This document shows positions 33,423-42,900 of a DNA stretch of 64,000 nt, in pieces. The stretch covers positions 1 through 64,000 of the forward strand of contig JBJXHC010000030.1 in assembly GCA_046160825.1 (NCBI GenBank). Reading direction: 5' to 3'. The first letter of the stretch is position 1. Every line of letters begins with the position of its first letter. Below the pieces are notes generated by a model that was not told where the DNA came from, ran no database searches, and saw nothing but the letters and a program-made list of their open reading frames with translations. Origin of the DNA: JBJXHC01 sp046160825 (GTDB taxonomy: Bacteria > Bacteroidota > Ignavibacteria > UBA10030 > UBA6906). A program made the position numbers and the translations under genes.

Positions 33423-35917
33423 TCTTTCTTCTTGAAGAGACCCTTGAGAAGATCCTCCCCTTTTTTCTTGAGTTGGTCCTCAAGTTTCTTCTTTTCCACA
33501 TCGAGTTTCTGCTTCGCGATGTCCTCGACGCGCTTCGTGTCGAGCGCAACCTTCGGATTATCCGTTGTGCCGCTCACGCCGAAGTCAAGCCGTACCCTTC
33601 CACTCTCATCTTTCAAGAACTTTGCCGCTTCACCCACAACTCCCGGGATCGAAACCTTTGCCGACGTTGCCTCAGAGAGAAACAGGGACAACTTGTAATC
33701 CAGCGTGCCATCCAATCCGTACGCCCCGTTCACAAGATAGTCGGCGCCGAGCGCGCTGATCTTCAGGTCTTTTAATAAGAGCTTCCCGTCGGCAACCGAG
33801 AAACTGTTGACCCAGTCGTTGAAATTGATGATCTCCATGTCCGGCAGCTTGAGCATGCTGGCAAGTTCCTGGTTCAACTTAACGCCGGTCACCTTGCCTG
33901 ATTCGATCTTCACATCGCCGACACCGTTCAGGGCTTGCGGCACCAGCCCAAGCGTATCGTCCAATGCGCCTTTAAGTGTGGTGCTCATGTTGAGTTTTCC
34001 GAAAAGCCGACTGCCGAACGAGGTAAACTTCCCGAGCAATTGGTTCGCCTCAAGGCCTTTCATGTCCAACGCTAGATCGAAGACCGGTCGCTCAGGTTTC
34101 TGCATGTCCAGCGTTCCCCTGGAAGTCACTGCACCGCCGAATGTGTTGCAGGTAAAGTTCTTTACGGTGATGATGCCGTTCGCGATACGCATAGTCGAGC
34201 GGACATCCTTCAGCTCCATCTTCTCCATTGCGAGCGTACCGATCGTGGCGTTGACATCCATTTCCATGTTCGGCAGCGGGAGACCTCCCGGCTTCTTCTC
34301 ACCCGCCTCGGGTTTGGATTGACTCGCCGGCTGATCTTCGCCCATAAGGTCCGCGGTGGCAATGCGGTTGGATGTGAGTGAAATTGTCGCCGTCGGTTTC
34401 GGCAATTTCTTGCCTTTCTCCGGCTCCATCATGAGCGAGAGATAATTATTCACCCGGAACGCCAGGGAGAGATCGGACGTGCCGAGCATCAAGGAGAGCT
34501 TCTTCGATTCAAGAATCTGATTATTGAAACTGAGTGTTCCATTCAGGTTCTGCACGGGGTTCTTGCTTCCCGCGGTCTTGACTGTGACGTTCTTGAAATC
34601 CATTGTGCCGCTGGACTTCATCGCTTCTGGATTGCTTACTTTGCCTGCGATGTTCACTTGTGCTTTGAGCGCGCCGGAAAGCTCCGTCCCGGTTTCGAGC
34701 GGATAGTATTCCTTGACTTCTGCAAGATTAAGCTCGGCGAAGGCGGCAAGCGTAAGCGCAGGATCGTCAAAGTCCACCACCTGCATCTGGGCACGTACGG
34801 GATTTGTACCGAGCAGTGCGGAGAATTTCTTCATCACGAATTCCTGTTTCACTTTCGAGCGCTCAAAGTCAGCCGCAATGCTCACGTTGGTAATCGCTTT
34901 GGGGAGGCCGGGGTATTGTATGCTCGCATCGCCCACGAGAATCGAGCCAGCAATGTCCGCCTCCGTCGAGTCGTTGACTGTTCCGGTGATGGCAATCGAA
35001 ATCCGGGCGACACCATTCCCCTTCACCCCTTCCGCCTTCGCCATGTACTCCTTCGGCATCAGCGAAAGAACATCGGCAATGTTCACCTTGTCGGATTCCA
35101 ACTTGATGTCCATCATGAACGTCTTCTTCAAATCCGATATACTCCCTGCGACATCAAGCCCGATCTCCTGTACCTTCGCCTTGCCATCCGTCAGAACAAG
35201 CACGTCGCGGTCGGGACGGTAGGAAATATCCTGCGTGAGCGCGAGCTTCAATCCGGAAACAAGGGGACTGCCGATAGAGCCGTAGCTGAAATCCTGCACG
35301 TCCGACTCCACATGCATGCGCAACTCACCGACGACAGGAAGCACCTCTCCCTGCAACTTCAGGTTCAATCCTTCAAGAGTCGTGGCGGAGTTTCCCTGCC
35401 GGTCGATATACTCCACTCTTCCGCTCACGATCTGCATGTTCGAGAAAAGTGCGCTCGCATCCCGTTCAACACTCACCTTCACTTCTGAACTCCCGGCGGT
35501 GTCCGCAGGTGTGGTGAAATCGTAGTTGGTCAGTCCCTGTTCGTTCACCTCGATCAAGAGTTGCGGATGTTCTAGCAGCATCGTCGTTACCTCAAGGCTG
35601 CTCTTGAGCAATGCCATCAATCTGATATTGAGAACGAGACGGTCGAGCGAGAGAAACGGTCGGGAAGAAAAACCCTCCCCGGAGCGGTTGGCAATTACCA
35701 GACTATCCATCTCCAAAGCGAAGCCCGTAAAAATAGAGAGACTGATATTGTGGAGAGATACATCGCGACCGGTTCCCTCTTCAAGAGCAGGAACCACGAT
35801 TGACTTCAGGCGTTCGTTGGTGAAATAGAGTTTCAGCCCGACGCCCGCTACGACGATGAGAACCAGGGGAATGGAGAGAACGATAATCCAGGTTTTTGCT
35901 TTGCGGGAGAGAGCCAT
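33419..35917 (-). CDS. AsmA family protein
   Basis: A 832-residue envelope protein of the AsmA-like/TamB-like group. One N-terminal membrane helix (WIIVLSIPLVLIVVAGVGLKLYF) anchors a long periplasmic beta-rich body, followed by the C-terminal AsmA region (about 575-800) and a basic coiled tail (KQKLDVEKKKLEDQLKKKGE). AsmA-like proteins are bridge-like lipid transporters between inner and outer membranes. The ATG at 35917 was preferred over an in-frame TTG at 35932. It is first in the operon with rsmA, mgtE and PAP2. Confidence 0.88.
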   Translation of the reverse strand: MALSRKAKTWIIVLSIPLVLIVVAGVGLKLYFTNERLKSIVVPALEEGTGRDVSLHNISLSIFTGFALEMDSLVIANRSGEGFSSRPFLSLDRLVLNIRLMALLKSSLEVTTMLLEHPQLLIEVNEQGLTNYDFTTPADTAGSSEVKVSVERDASALFSNMQIVSGRVEYIDRQGNSATTLEGLNLKLQGEVLPVVGELRMHVESDVQDFSYGSIGSPLVSGLKLALTQDISYRPDRDVLVLTDGKAKVQEIGLDVAGSISDLKKTFMMDIKLESDKVNIADVLSLMPKEYMAKAEGVKGNGVARISIAITGTVNDSTEADIAGSILVGDASIQYPGLPKAITNVSIAADFERSKVKQEFVMKKFSALLGTNPVRAQMQVVDFDDPALTLAAFAELNLAEVKEYYPLETGTELSGALKAQVNIAGKVSNPEAMKSSGTMDFKNVTVKTAGSKNPVQNLNGTLSFNNQILESKKLSLMLGTSDLSLAFRVNNYLSLMMEPEKGKKLPKPTATISLTSNRIATADLMGEDQPASQSKPEAGEKKPGGLPLPNMEMDVNATIGTLAMEKMELKDVRSTMRIANGIITVKNFTCNTFGGAVTSRGTLDMQKPERPVFDLALDMKGLEANQLLGKFTSFGSRLFGKLNMSTTLKGALDDTLGLVPQALNGVGDVKIESGKVTGVKLNQELASMLKLPDMEIINFNDWVNSFSVADGKLLLKDLKISALGADYLVNGAYGLDGTLDYKLSLFLSEATSAKVSIPGVVGEAAKFLKDESGRVRLDFGVSGTTDNPKVALDTKRVEDIAKQKLDVEKKKLEDQLKKKGEDLLKGLFKKKE

Positions 35918-35997
35918 GGCACGTCCGGGCAAATGTGAATGCGAACTGCGGAGTTCTGAACAGCAAAACTGCGCTCTACACGAGACAACTCAGCGTT

Positions 35998-36026
35998 AAT
36001 ATAGACAAGCGGTGCGCGAGAGTCAA
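35998..36026 (-). promoter_or_regulatory. Promoter of the asmA-rsmA-mgtE-PAP2 operon
   Basis: On the minus strand TTGACT (36026-36021), a 17-base spacer and TATATT (36003-35998). This leaves a leader of about 75 bases before the ATG at 35917. The remainder of the divergent gap up to 36174 holds nothing else recognised. Confidence 0.7.
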
Positions 36027-36174
36027 TGAACCGGAGTGGAGGAGGAGAAGCAATTGCGTTTGTTCCCTCTATTTCTTATTCATTATTTGTTCCGAACGCT
36101 TTTCCGAAGATCAAGACAATCCCCCAGCAAGAATATTTCTTATTGGAAAGCACCGATATTCATACGGAGGTACT

Positions 36175-37419
36175 ATGCGCTTCACTATCTTGTGTTGCAC
36201 CATCACGCTTTTGGGAACGATGTCAACCTCTGCCCAATGGACGCAGCACGTAAACGGATTGACAGATTGGTCGGTCGGAGCACTGTACGCCGACAATAAT
36301 GACCTCTATGCCGGAGCAATCACCGGGATTTTCAAGAGTACTGATCTCGGAGTTACGTGGTCGGCAAGTAGCGCTGGTCTTCCTTCGCAACCGAATTTCT
36401 ATTCCATCGTTCGAAGTGGCAGTTTCCTGATTGCTGGGGGTGACGCGGCCGGAATTTGGCGATCTTCAGACAATGGCGGGACTTGGGTGCAGACAACCAG
36501 TGGCGTGGCGGCAAATGAATATGTGCTTTCCTTCACTGTGGACGGCAACACCGTTTACGGAGCTTTTGGTTACCCCGCATCAGTCGGCATATCAACGAAT
36601 AACGGTGCGACATGGTCAAAGACGTCCAATGGATTGCAAACGACTCAATCGATGACTGGAATTGCAAAGATAGGATCAAGCTTATTCGCCTGTCACGCCA
36701 CTATTGGAGTGTACACGTCGACAAACAACGGTACGAAGTGGACAATAACATCTCCGATTGGTGCACAGGACAAGAATGCCATCATCGCTAGCGGGAGTTC
36801 ATTGATCGTCGGTGTGTCGGGAGCGTCTTCGCAGAAAGGCATCTACCATTCTACAGACCAGGGCGTTACCTGGGTCAAGGTCCGCACCGGCCCCCTCATT
36901 ACAGGGCTGACAAAAAGTGGAGCGGCAATATATGCTGTGGGTGATTCGTTGTTCCGTTCAACCGATGACGGCCAAACTTGGACGGCACTGAACCTGGATG
37001 GCTGGCCCGGGACGGCGGTGTGGAATACAATGCAGTTTGTTCAAACATATGCTTTTGTGAATTTCTTCGGTGTTGGCGTTTACCGAAGTCCCGTGTCCGG
37101 ACTTGTTGCTGTCAACGAAGAACGTGTCGGGGTGCCGGAGGAATTTATACTTGAACACAATTTTCCCAACCCGTTTAATCCATCCACTACAATATCATAT
37201 GGCCTCCCTGCGCGTGCGCATGTAACACTCATTGTGTACAACGTACTTGGAGAGAATGTCGCCACCCTCATTGATGGAATTCAAGACGCAGGATTCCGGT
37301 CGGCCTCCTGGAATGCGGATGGCTTGGCAAGCGGCGTATATTTCTATAAGCTCTCCGCAGCAAGCACCACGACAAAAGAATTTTCTACCTCGGTTGGTAG
37401 GATGATTCTGACTAAGTAG
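36175..37419 (+). CDS. T9SS-exported repeat protein, photosystem stability factor/BNR-like
   Basis: A 414-residue secreted protein. A signal peptide (about 1-21, ending MSTSAQ) is followed by repeats of the type SSDNGGTWVQ, STNNGATWS, STDQGVTWV and STDDGQTWT, pointing to a beta-propeller of the YCF48/BNR kind. It ends with a T9SS sorting domain: NFPNPFNPSTTI, then VTLIVYNVLGENV, then ASGVYFYKL. The start has a GGAGG site at 36166-36170; the frame is open upstream to 35896, but that part has no signal peptide. The related gene at 37449 follows after 29 bases. Confidence 0.9.
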   Translation: MRFTILCCTITLLGTMSTSAQWTQHVNGLTDWSVGALYADNNDLYAGAITGIFKSTDLGVTWSASSAGLPSQPNFYSIVRSGSFLIAGGDAAGIWRSSDNGGTWVQTTSGVAANEYVLSFTVDGNTVYGAFGYPASVGISTNNGATWSKTSNGLQTTQSMTGIAKIGSSLFACHATIGVYTSTNNGTKWTITSPIGAQDKNAIIASGSSLIVGVSGASSQKGIYHSTDQGVTWVKVRTGPLITGLTKSGAAIYAVGDSLFRSTDDGQTWTALNLDGWPGTAVWNTMQFVQTYAFVNFFGVGVYRSPVSGLVAVNEERVGVPEEFILEHNFPNPFNPSTTISYGLPARAHVTLIVYNVLGENVATLIDGIQDAGFRSASWNADGLASGVYFYKLSAASTTTKEFSTSVGRMILTK

Positions 37420-37448
37420 ACCTCACCACATATCAGGGAAAGTGTGTT

Positions 37449-39530
37449 ATGAAATCCATCGTTCCGTACTTATTGCTAATCATGTCTATGGTAGCACCCG
37501 AATCAGTCATTGCTCAATGGATACAAACCTCCGGTCCGGAGGGTGGCTTCGTACTTTCAATGGCCGCCGGTGGAGGCAGTGTTTTCGCGGGTACGCAATA
37601 CGGCGTCTTTCGTTCCTTAGACAGCGGTGCAACCTGGACAACAGTGAACTCGGGTTTGGCAAACCTGAACGCAAACGCGCTGGTCATAAAGGGCCAGAAC
37701 TTGTTCGTGGGTACTCACAGTCGTGTGTTTCGATCAACCGACAACGGAACGGGCTGGACTTCCGCAAGCACGGGGATGAACACCTCTATCATCTCATGTT
37801 TCGCCGTCGTCGGCTCCGACCTCTTTGCCGGGAGCCCCGGCGGAGGCATGTTCCGGTCAACGAATGACGGCGACAACTGGACACAGATCAACAATGGGCT
37901 GACAAACCTGAATGTGTATGCGCTTGCTGCCAACGGCACAAACGTGCTTGCCGGAACGCTCGGGGGCGGAGTATTCCGTACCACGGACAATGGCATCACC
38001 TGGGTACCGGTAAATACCGATCTGACAACACTCGACGTTCGCGCCCTGGCAGTTGGCGGATCAAATCTGTTTGCAGGTACGTTTTGCGGAGGCGTTTTCA
38101 AATCCACAAACAACGGCAGCACGTGGTCTCCTGCCAACAATGGACTACAGACATTTTGCATCACTTCATTCACCATCCATGGGGGAAACCTCTTTGCTGG
38201 TTCGACCGGCGGTGTCTATCGTTCGTCTGACGATGGGGGAACCTGGACTCCGATCAGTCCCGTCCCTGCGGGAGTACGGGCCAACGCGTTCGCCTCGCTT
38301 GGCAATAGACTGCTTGTCGGCACCGATGGACCCGGGGTCTTTCGCTCGGACAATAACGGAGCAAACTGGATCGCCTCAAATTCCGGACTCATCAACTCAT
38401 ACGCTACTGCGCTCGCTGTCAACGGACAATACCTGCTTGCGGGGACGGCGGACAATTTTGCTCACCGTTCTTCAGACAACGGCGGCAGTTGGGTGAAATC
38501 AGGTACCGGCATGACGAACAATGACGTGTTTGGGATTGCTGTGCAAGGCGCCAATGTATTTGCTGCAACGTTCGGCGGAGTATTCGTTTCTACGGACAAT
38601 GGCGCTATATGGAACGAGAGGAACAATGGACTTGGGAACTTGCTCGTCCGTTCTCTCGGAGTGAACGGTTCCAACATCTTTGCGGGCACATCGGGAGGCG
38701 TGTACCGTTCAACAAACAGCGGCGCCAATTGGATTCAGACAAGTACGGGATTGACAAACATGTCTATTAACGCCATTATCCCGAAGGGAACAAATCTCTT
38801 TGCGGGAACCGAGGGTGGTGTTTTCATAAGTACAGATAATGGAGATGTTTGGACGGAAAGGAACAACGGACTCACTAATACGTCCGTTGCTGCTCTCATA
38901 TCCATCGGCGCAAACCTGTTTGCAGGAACAATCGGCGGAGGGGTGTTTCTCTCCACCAACAATGGAGCCAACTGGACTGCGATAAATACCGGGCTTGCGA
39001 GTACCGCCATCATGTGCTTCGCCCAAAGTGGGAACAACATTCTCGCTGGGTCGAGCAACAACGGAGTCTTTGCCTCGACCAACACCGGCACATCATGGTA
39101 TGCGGTGGACGACGGGCTGACAGATCCACAAGCAAACTGTCTCGTTGTCAAGGGCACCGATCTCTTTGTGGGAACAGGCAACGCCGGAGTCTGGCGACGA
39201 CCTCTGACAGAAATCATCACCTCGGCTGATGAAGATCTGTTCAATCTGCCGACGATGTTCGGGCTCGCACAAAATTACCCCAATCCCTTTAACCCGTCAA
39301 CAACAATAAGGTTTGGAATTCCTGTTGAGGCAGAAGTGAGCATCACGGTCTTTGATGTTCTCGGCAGAAAAGTGGCGGATGTAATAAGCGGTCGATTGAA
39401 TGCGGGTCACCATGAGGTGTCGTTCGAGGCAACAGAACTTGCTACGGGTGTCTATCTCTATCGAATGAGTGCTATAGCGGAAGATGGTCACGTGTACACG
39501 AACATACAGAAGATGCTTCTCTCGAAATAA
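37449..39530 (+). CDS. T9SS-exported beta-propeller-type protein with 13 tandem repeats
   Basis: A 693-residue secreted protein. After a signal peptide (about 1-22, ending SVIAQ) it contains 13 full and one partial tandem repeats of about 41 residues with the core LFAGT-GGVFRSTDNG-W and a following N-GL pattern, the layout of WD40/YVTN/BNR-like propellers. It ends in a T9SS sorting domain: NYPNPFNPSTTI, then VSITVFDVLGRKV, then ATGVYLYRM. At about 13 blades it may form two propellers. No enzyme motif is seen. It is directly downstream of a shorter relative at 36175. Confidence 0.92.
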   Translation: MKSIVPYLLLIMSMVAPESVIAQWIQTSGPEGGFVLSMAAGGGSVFAGTQYGVFRSLDSGATWTTVNSGLANLNANALVIKGQNLFVGTHSRVFRSTDNGTGWTSASTGMNTSIISCFAVVGSDLFAGSPGGGMFRSTNDGDNWTQINNGLTNLNVYALAANGTNVLAGTLGGGVFRTTDNGITWVPVNTDLTTLDVRALAVGGSNLFAGTFCGGVFKSTNNGSTWSPANNGLQTFCITSFTIHGGNLFAGSTGGVYRSSDDGGTWTPISPVPAGVRANAFASLGNRLLVGTDGPGVFRSDNNGANWIASNSGLINSYATALAVNGQYLLAGTADNFAHRSSDNGGSWVKSGTGMTNNDVFGIAVQGANVFAATFGGVFVSTDNGAIWNERNNGLGNLLVRSLGVNGSNIFAGTSGGVYRSTNSGANWIQTSTGLTNMSINAIIPKGTNLFAGTEGGVFISTDNGDVWTERNNGLTNTSVAALISIGANLFAGTIGGGVFLSTNNGANWTAINTGLASTAIMCFAQSGNNILAGSSNNGVFASTNTGTSWYAVDDGLTDPQANCLVVKGTDLFVGTGNAGVWRRPLTEIITSADEDLFNLPTMFGLAQNYPNPFNPSTTIRFGIPVEAEVSITVFDVLGRKVADVISGRLNAGHHEVSFEATELATGVYLYRMSAIAEDGHVYTNIQKMLLSK
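37560..39190 (+). repeat. Coding tandem repeat, about 123 bases per unit
   Basis: This is the DNA counterpart of the 41-residue protein repeats. Units have diverged at the nucleotide level, with repeated anchor words TTTGCGGGAAC and ACGGACAATGGCG varying between copies, so it is an old tandem expansion and not a recent one. Confidence 0.7.
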
Positions 39531-40325
39531 CTACGCACGTAGTGCGGTGAACATGGGCCGCCCGTCTATTATTGTAAGGCTGGTGGCCCGCCCGTTATGG
39601 ACATCGAACCTGATGCGAACCGCAGATGCACCGGTGGGATGGAATTCGTGATTGCCGAGATGGAAGAGCGCGCGCGGTGCGCCATCAGGAACCCGGGCAA
39701 TGCGCGGTTGACCTTTCTTGTCGAGATCAATGCGGAGTTGTAATGTACCGGCAGAGTAGTCACCCGTGTAGACCTGCTTTTCGTCATCTGAAAGTGGGAG
39801 CGACGTCTGACCGAGGTCTGCCTCGCCTACACGCTCAAGGTACTCGACAACGTGTTTACTCTGTTCGCCACCGGCACGGGCGTGTTGCAACAACGTAATT
39901 CCATGTGGGCCTCGCGTGCGCTGTACACCCGGGTTTGCCGAAACGTAAGCCGTAACAACATCAAGCTGACCCAGCATGACAAAGGTGAAGAGATCCGGAC
40001 GCGCGCCGTTCTCCATCAGCAGTTTGGCGATCTCCCGGTTGCCCACATGCGATGCCGCTCCGAGTGCAGTTTCCCAATCGCCAAACCCCCAATCCCACGT
40101 TGCTTTTGCAAGCGCCGGACTCTCCAACAACAACTCACGCACTCGTTCAATCCTGCCGTGTGAGGCTCCAACCATTTCCCGCACTCTTGCAGGTTCCTGC
40201 GATGGGAACTCCTTATAGATCAATATGCCCGTATCTTCCTGCGACATCGCAATGCCGGCAATGGATACTGGCAACAGACAGAAACCCGAAGCTGTTTTTA
40301 TGAACTGGCGCCGGTGGATAGCCAT
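39531..40325 (-). CDS. Tat-exported ankyrin-repeat protein
   Basis: A 264-residue protein. The N terminus MAIHRRQFIKTASGFCLLP is a twin-arginine signal (RRQFIK), so export in folded form is expected. Ankyrin repeats follow (about 45-150: GRIERVRELLLESPALAK, WETALGAASHVGNREIAKLLMENGARPD, GITLLQHARAGGEQSKHVVEYL). The C-terminal part (about 185-264), beginning VYTGDYSAGTLQLRID, resembles the DUF3471-like domain found after beta-lactamase-type enzymes. The ATG at 40325 was preferred over the open frame to 40502. It abuts the T9SS gene tail to tail. Confidence 0.8.
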   Translation of the reverse strand: MAIHRRQFIKTASGFCLLPVSIAGIAMSQEDTGILIYKEFPSQEPARVREMVGASHGRIERVRELLLESPALAKATWDWGFGDWETALGAASHVGNREIAKLLMENGARPDLFTFVMLGQLDVVTAYVSANPGVQRTRGPHGITLLQHARAGGEQSKHVVEYLERVGEADLGQTSLPLSDDEKQVYTGDYSAGTLQLRIDLDKKGQPRIARVPDGAPRALFHLGNHEFHPTGASAVRIRFDVHNGRATSLTIIDGRPMFTALRA

Positions 40326-40524
40326 GTATGCCTCGCTGGTAGTGGTTGTGACCGGGAGTGGAGTATCCATCCGATGGTACGACAAGGCAGGGGTTGTGTT
40401 GCAGAGAGCCCTGATCATCAATCCACTTACTCCTCCGCTCTCCATCAATCGAATACGCCATCTCTCACGCTGCTCAAACATGCCTTTGCTTTTCAAGCCC
40501 AATTTGGTTAGTTTGACGTGTAAT

Positions 40525-40552
40525 TTGCGTTTTCATTCACCATCGCTATCCT
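40525..40552 (+). promoter_or_regulatory. Possible promoter of the polysaccharide cluster
   Basis: TTGCGT (40525-40530), a 16-base spacer and TATCCT (40547-40552), with the ATG at 40568. It is near the start of a long run of plus-strand glycan genes. Confidence 0.35.
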
Positions 40553-40567
40553 CTGATAGCCACCCGA

Positions 40568-41782
40568 ATGCCCGACGAAACACCCGAAACTCCACAGCAG
40601 CCTCAAGAGCAACCCCAAACCCCGGAGCCTCAGGGAGGCGAACAGCAAGGAAACCGGCCTCCGCAGCAACGGTACAATCGTCCGCGGGAACGCCGCCCTG
40701 ACTTCCGGAACAGGCCGCGACCGGAAAACTCTGCCGCCCCCCAGCAACCAGCGCAGGACCAGGGTGCCCGACAAGAGAACCGTCCGCAAAACCGACCGCA
40801 GCAACAGCAACGTGCCCAGGCTGGAGCCGAAAGAGGCGGACAACAACAAGGGGGGACGGAAATCAGCGTGGTTATCCCTCTTTATAATGAAGAAGAATCC
40901 CTGAGGGAATTGCATCAGCAGCTTCGCACCGCGTTGAGCAGGATGCACGGACGCTATGAGATTGTGTTTGTCGATGACGGCAGCACGGACAAGTCGTTCC
41001 AGGTTCTCCGCGACCTGAAGCGTAACGACCAACGGATCCGCATTATACGATTCCGCCGCAACTACGGAAAATCCGCAGCGCTTGCAGTTGGCTTTGAGAA
41101 GGCGCAAGGAAATGTCGTGATTACCATGGACGCCGACTTGCAGGACGACCCAACGGAAATCCCGAGCCTCGTCAAGCGAGTCAATGACGGCTTCGATCTT
41201 GTTTCAGGCTGGAAGAAAGTTCGCCGCGACCCCATCACCAAAACATTGCCATCGCGTTTCTTCAATTTTGTCACATCCTTGATGACCGGAATAAAACTCC
41301 ATGACTTCAACTGCGGACTGAAAGCGTATAAGAAAGAAGTTGTGAAGACCGTGAAAGTGTATGGCGAGTTACACCGGTTCATACCGGTGCTTGCGCACTG
41401 GGAGGGATTCAAGGTCGGTGAAATGATCGTGCAGCACAGGCCGCGAAAGTACGGCAAGACAAAGTTCGGCGTCGGCAGATTCTGGCGCGGCTTCCTTGAT
41501 TTGCTGACGGCATTGTTCACCACGCGCTACCTGAGAAGACCGTTGCACCTGTTTGGTTTTTGGGGAATGATCTGTGCTTTGGCCGGTCTTGCCATTGAAG
41601 CCTGGCTCATCACAGAGTGGTTCATGGGCCTGACGGCATTGAGTAACCGGCCACTCTTCATCGGCGGCATCCTTTTGATTATTGTCGGCGTCCAGTTTAT
41701 TTCCATCGGACTGCTCGGCGAGATGATCAGCAAAACGCGACAGGGAACCGAAGAGTACGCCATCAGAGATTTCATACGATAA
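40568..41782 (+). CDS. GT2 glycosyltransferase with a long Pro/Gln-rich N-terminal tail
   Basis: A 404-residue membrane-bound family 2 glycosyltransferase like DPM/GtrB polyprenyl-phosphate sugar transferases. The catalytic domain starts at about 98 with ISVVIPLYNEEESL, then VFVDDGSTDKSF, then ITMDADLQDDPTEIP. Two C-terminal helices (about 325-390) anchor it in the inner membrane. It would pass a sugar from a nucleotide donor to a lipid carrier. The first 97 residues are unusual: low-complexity P, Q, E, R and N, apparently disordered. No better internal start with a ribosome-binding site is evident. Confidence 0.88.
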   Translation: MPDETPETPQQPQEQPQTPEPQGGEQQGNRPPQQRYNRPRERRPDFRNRPRPENSAAPQQPAQDQGARQENRPQNRPQQQQRAQAGAERGGQQQGGTEISVVIPLYNEEESLRELHQQLRTALSRMHGRYEIVFVDDGSTDKSFQVLRDLKRNDQRIRIIRFRRNYGKSAALAVGFEKAQGNVVITMDADLQDDPTEIPSLVKRVNDGFDLVSGWKKVRRDPITKTLPSRFFNFVTSLMTGIKLHDFNCGLKAYKKEVVKTVKVYGELHRFIPVLAHWEGFKVGEMIVQHRPRKYGKTKFGVGRFWRGFLDLLTALFTTRYLRRPLHLFGFWGMICALAGLAIEAWLITEWFMGLTALSNRPLFIGGILLIIVGVQFISIGLLGEMISKTRQGTEEYAIRDFIR

Positions 41783-41792
41783 CAGAACACTG

Positions 41793-42893
41793 ATGACGAC
41801 TCCCTGGAACTCACCCGCCGCATTGAAGACGGACTGCCGTTGGTTCCGTGGAGATGTCCCCTGCAAGCCGCACAAGCAACACGGTGTCCATTGCGTCGAT
41901 GCCCATGGCCGCGATTGCATACACTACGAGCCCACCGATTCCAACATCCTCATCATTAAACTTGGCGCCATTGGCGACGTCATACGGACCACGCCGTTGT
42001 TGCGCAAGCTCAAGGAACTTCATCCGCGTGCGCGAATCTGGTGGCTCACCCTCACACCGGAAGTCGTCCCACGCACCGTTGATGTGATTCTCTCCTTCAC
42101 GCCCCAGACACTTGCGGCTTTGAGCACGATCCATTTTGATCTTCTCATCAATCTGGATAAAGACCGGGAAGCATGCGGATTGACGGCATCGCTGCAAGCG
42201 ACAACAACACGGGGCTTCACGCTCGAGAATGGCAAGGCCGCTCCCGTTGATGAGAACGCCGTCCCGAAGTACATGACCGGTGTCTTCGATGACCTCAACA
42301 AGCAGAACACGAAGAGCTACGTTGAAGAGATATTCGACATTTGCGGAATGCCGTTCGGCGGCGAGAAGTACATGCTGGATTCGTTCAGCGACCGCGACTA
42401 CATCTGGAAACTGCCGAAGAAAAAGAAGATCGTGGGATTGAATACTGGTTGCGGTGGACGATGGACATCGCGACTCTGGCCTGAGAAATACTGGGTCGCG
42501 ATTGCGAAGAGATTAAAGAAGGCGGGGTACGTCCCGTTGCTCCTCGGCGGTGAACAGGAACACGAAAAGAACAAACGACTTGCGAAGAAAAGCGGCGCAC
42601 TGTATCTTGGGTACTTCCCGCTCGAACAATTCATCAATCTTGTCGATCAGTGCCACCTGGTGGTCACAGCCGTAACGATGGCAATGCATATCACCATCGG
42701 ACTCAACAAGAAGATCGTCCTCTTTAACAATATCTTTAATAAGAATGAATTCGAACTGTACGGACTTGGTGAAATCCTTGAACCGGACTTCGATTGTCCC
42801 TGCTATTTCGCCCCTGTTTGCCCCAACAATTGCATGCAATACATTCATGTGGACAGGGTGTTCCGCTCGGTCACATCTCTGGTAAGGAGCTAA
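41793..42893 (+). CDS. GT9 (heptosyltransferase-like) protein with cysteine-rich ends
   Basis: A 366-residue family 9 glycosyltransferase. NILIIKLGAIGDVIRTTPLLRKL (about 51-73) and VGLNTGCGGRWTSRLWPEKYW are typical of LPS heptosyltransferases. Oddly, residues 15-45 hold four cysteines (15, 24, 34, 42) with several His, and the C terminus holds four more (335, 337, 343, 347) in DCPCYFAPVCPNNC. These look like a metal-binding or disulfide pair of clusters. Cytoplasmic action on lipid-linked saccharide is expected. It lies 10 bases after the GT2 gene and 7 before the YfhO-like gene. Confidence 0.88.
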   Translation: MTTPWNSPAALKTDCRWFRGDVPCKPHKQHGVHCVDAHGRDCIHYEPTDSNILIIKLGAIGDVIRTTPLLRKLKELHPRARIWWLTLTPEVVPRTVDVILSFTPQTLAALSTIHFDLLINLDKDREACGLTASLQATTTRGFTLENGKAAPVDENAVPKYMTGVFDDLNKQNTKSYVEEIFDICGMPFGGEKYMLDSFSDRDYIWKLPKKKKIVGLNTGCGGRWTSRLWPEKYWVAIAKRLKKAGYVPLLLGGEQEHEKNKRLAKKSGALYLGYFPLEQFINLVDQCHLVVTAVTMAMHITIGLNKKIVLFNNIFNKNEFELYGLGEILEPDFDCPCYFAPVCPNNCMQYIHVDRVFRSVTSLVRS

Positions 42894-42900
42894 TCGGGCA

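Noticed and set aside
37560..39190. Regular repeats suggestive of a CRISPR or satellite
   Set aside because: The periodicity is about 123 bases, in frame, and encodes diverged protein repeats; there are no spacers.
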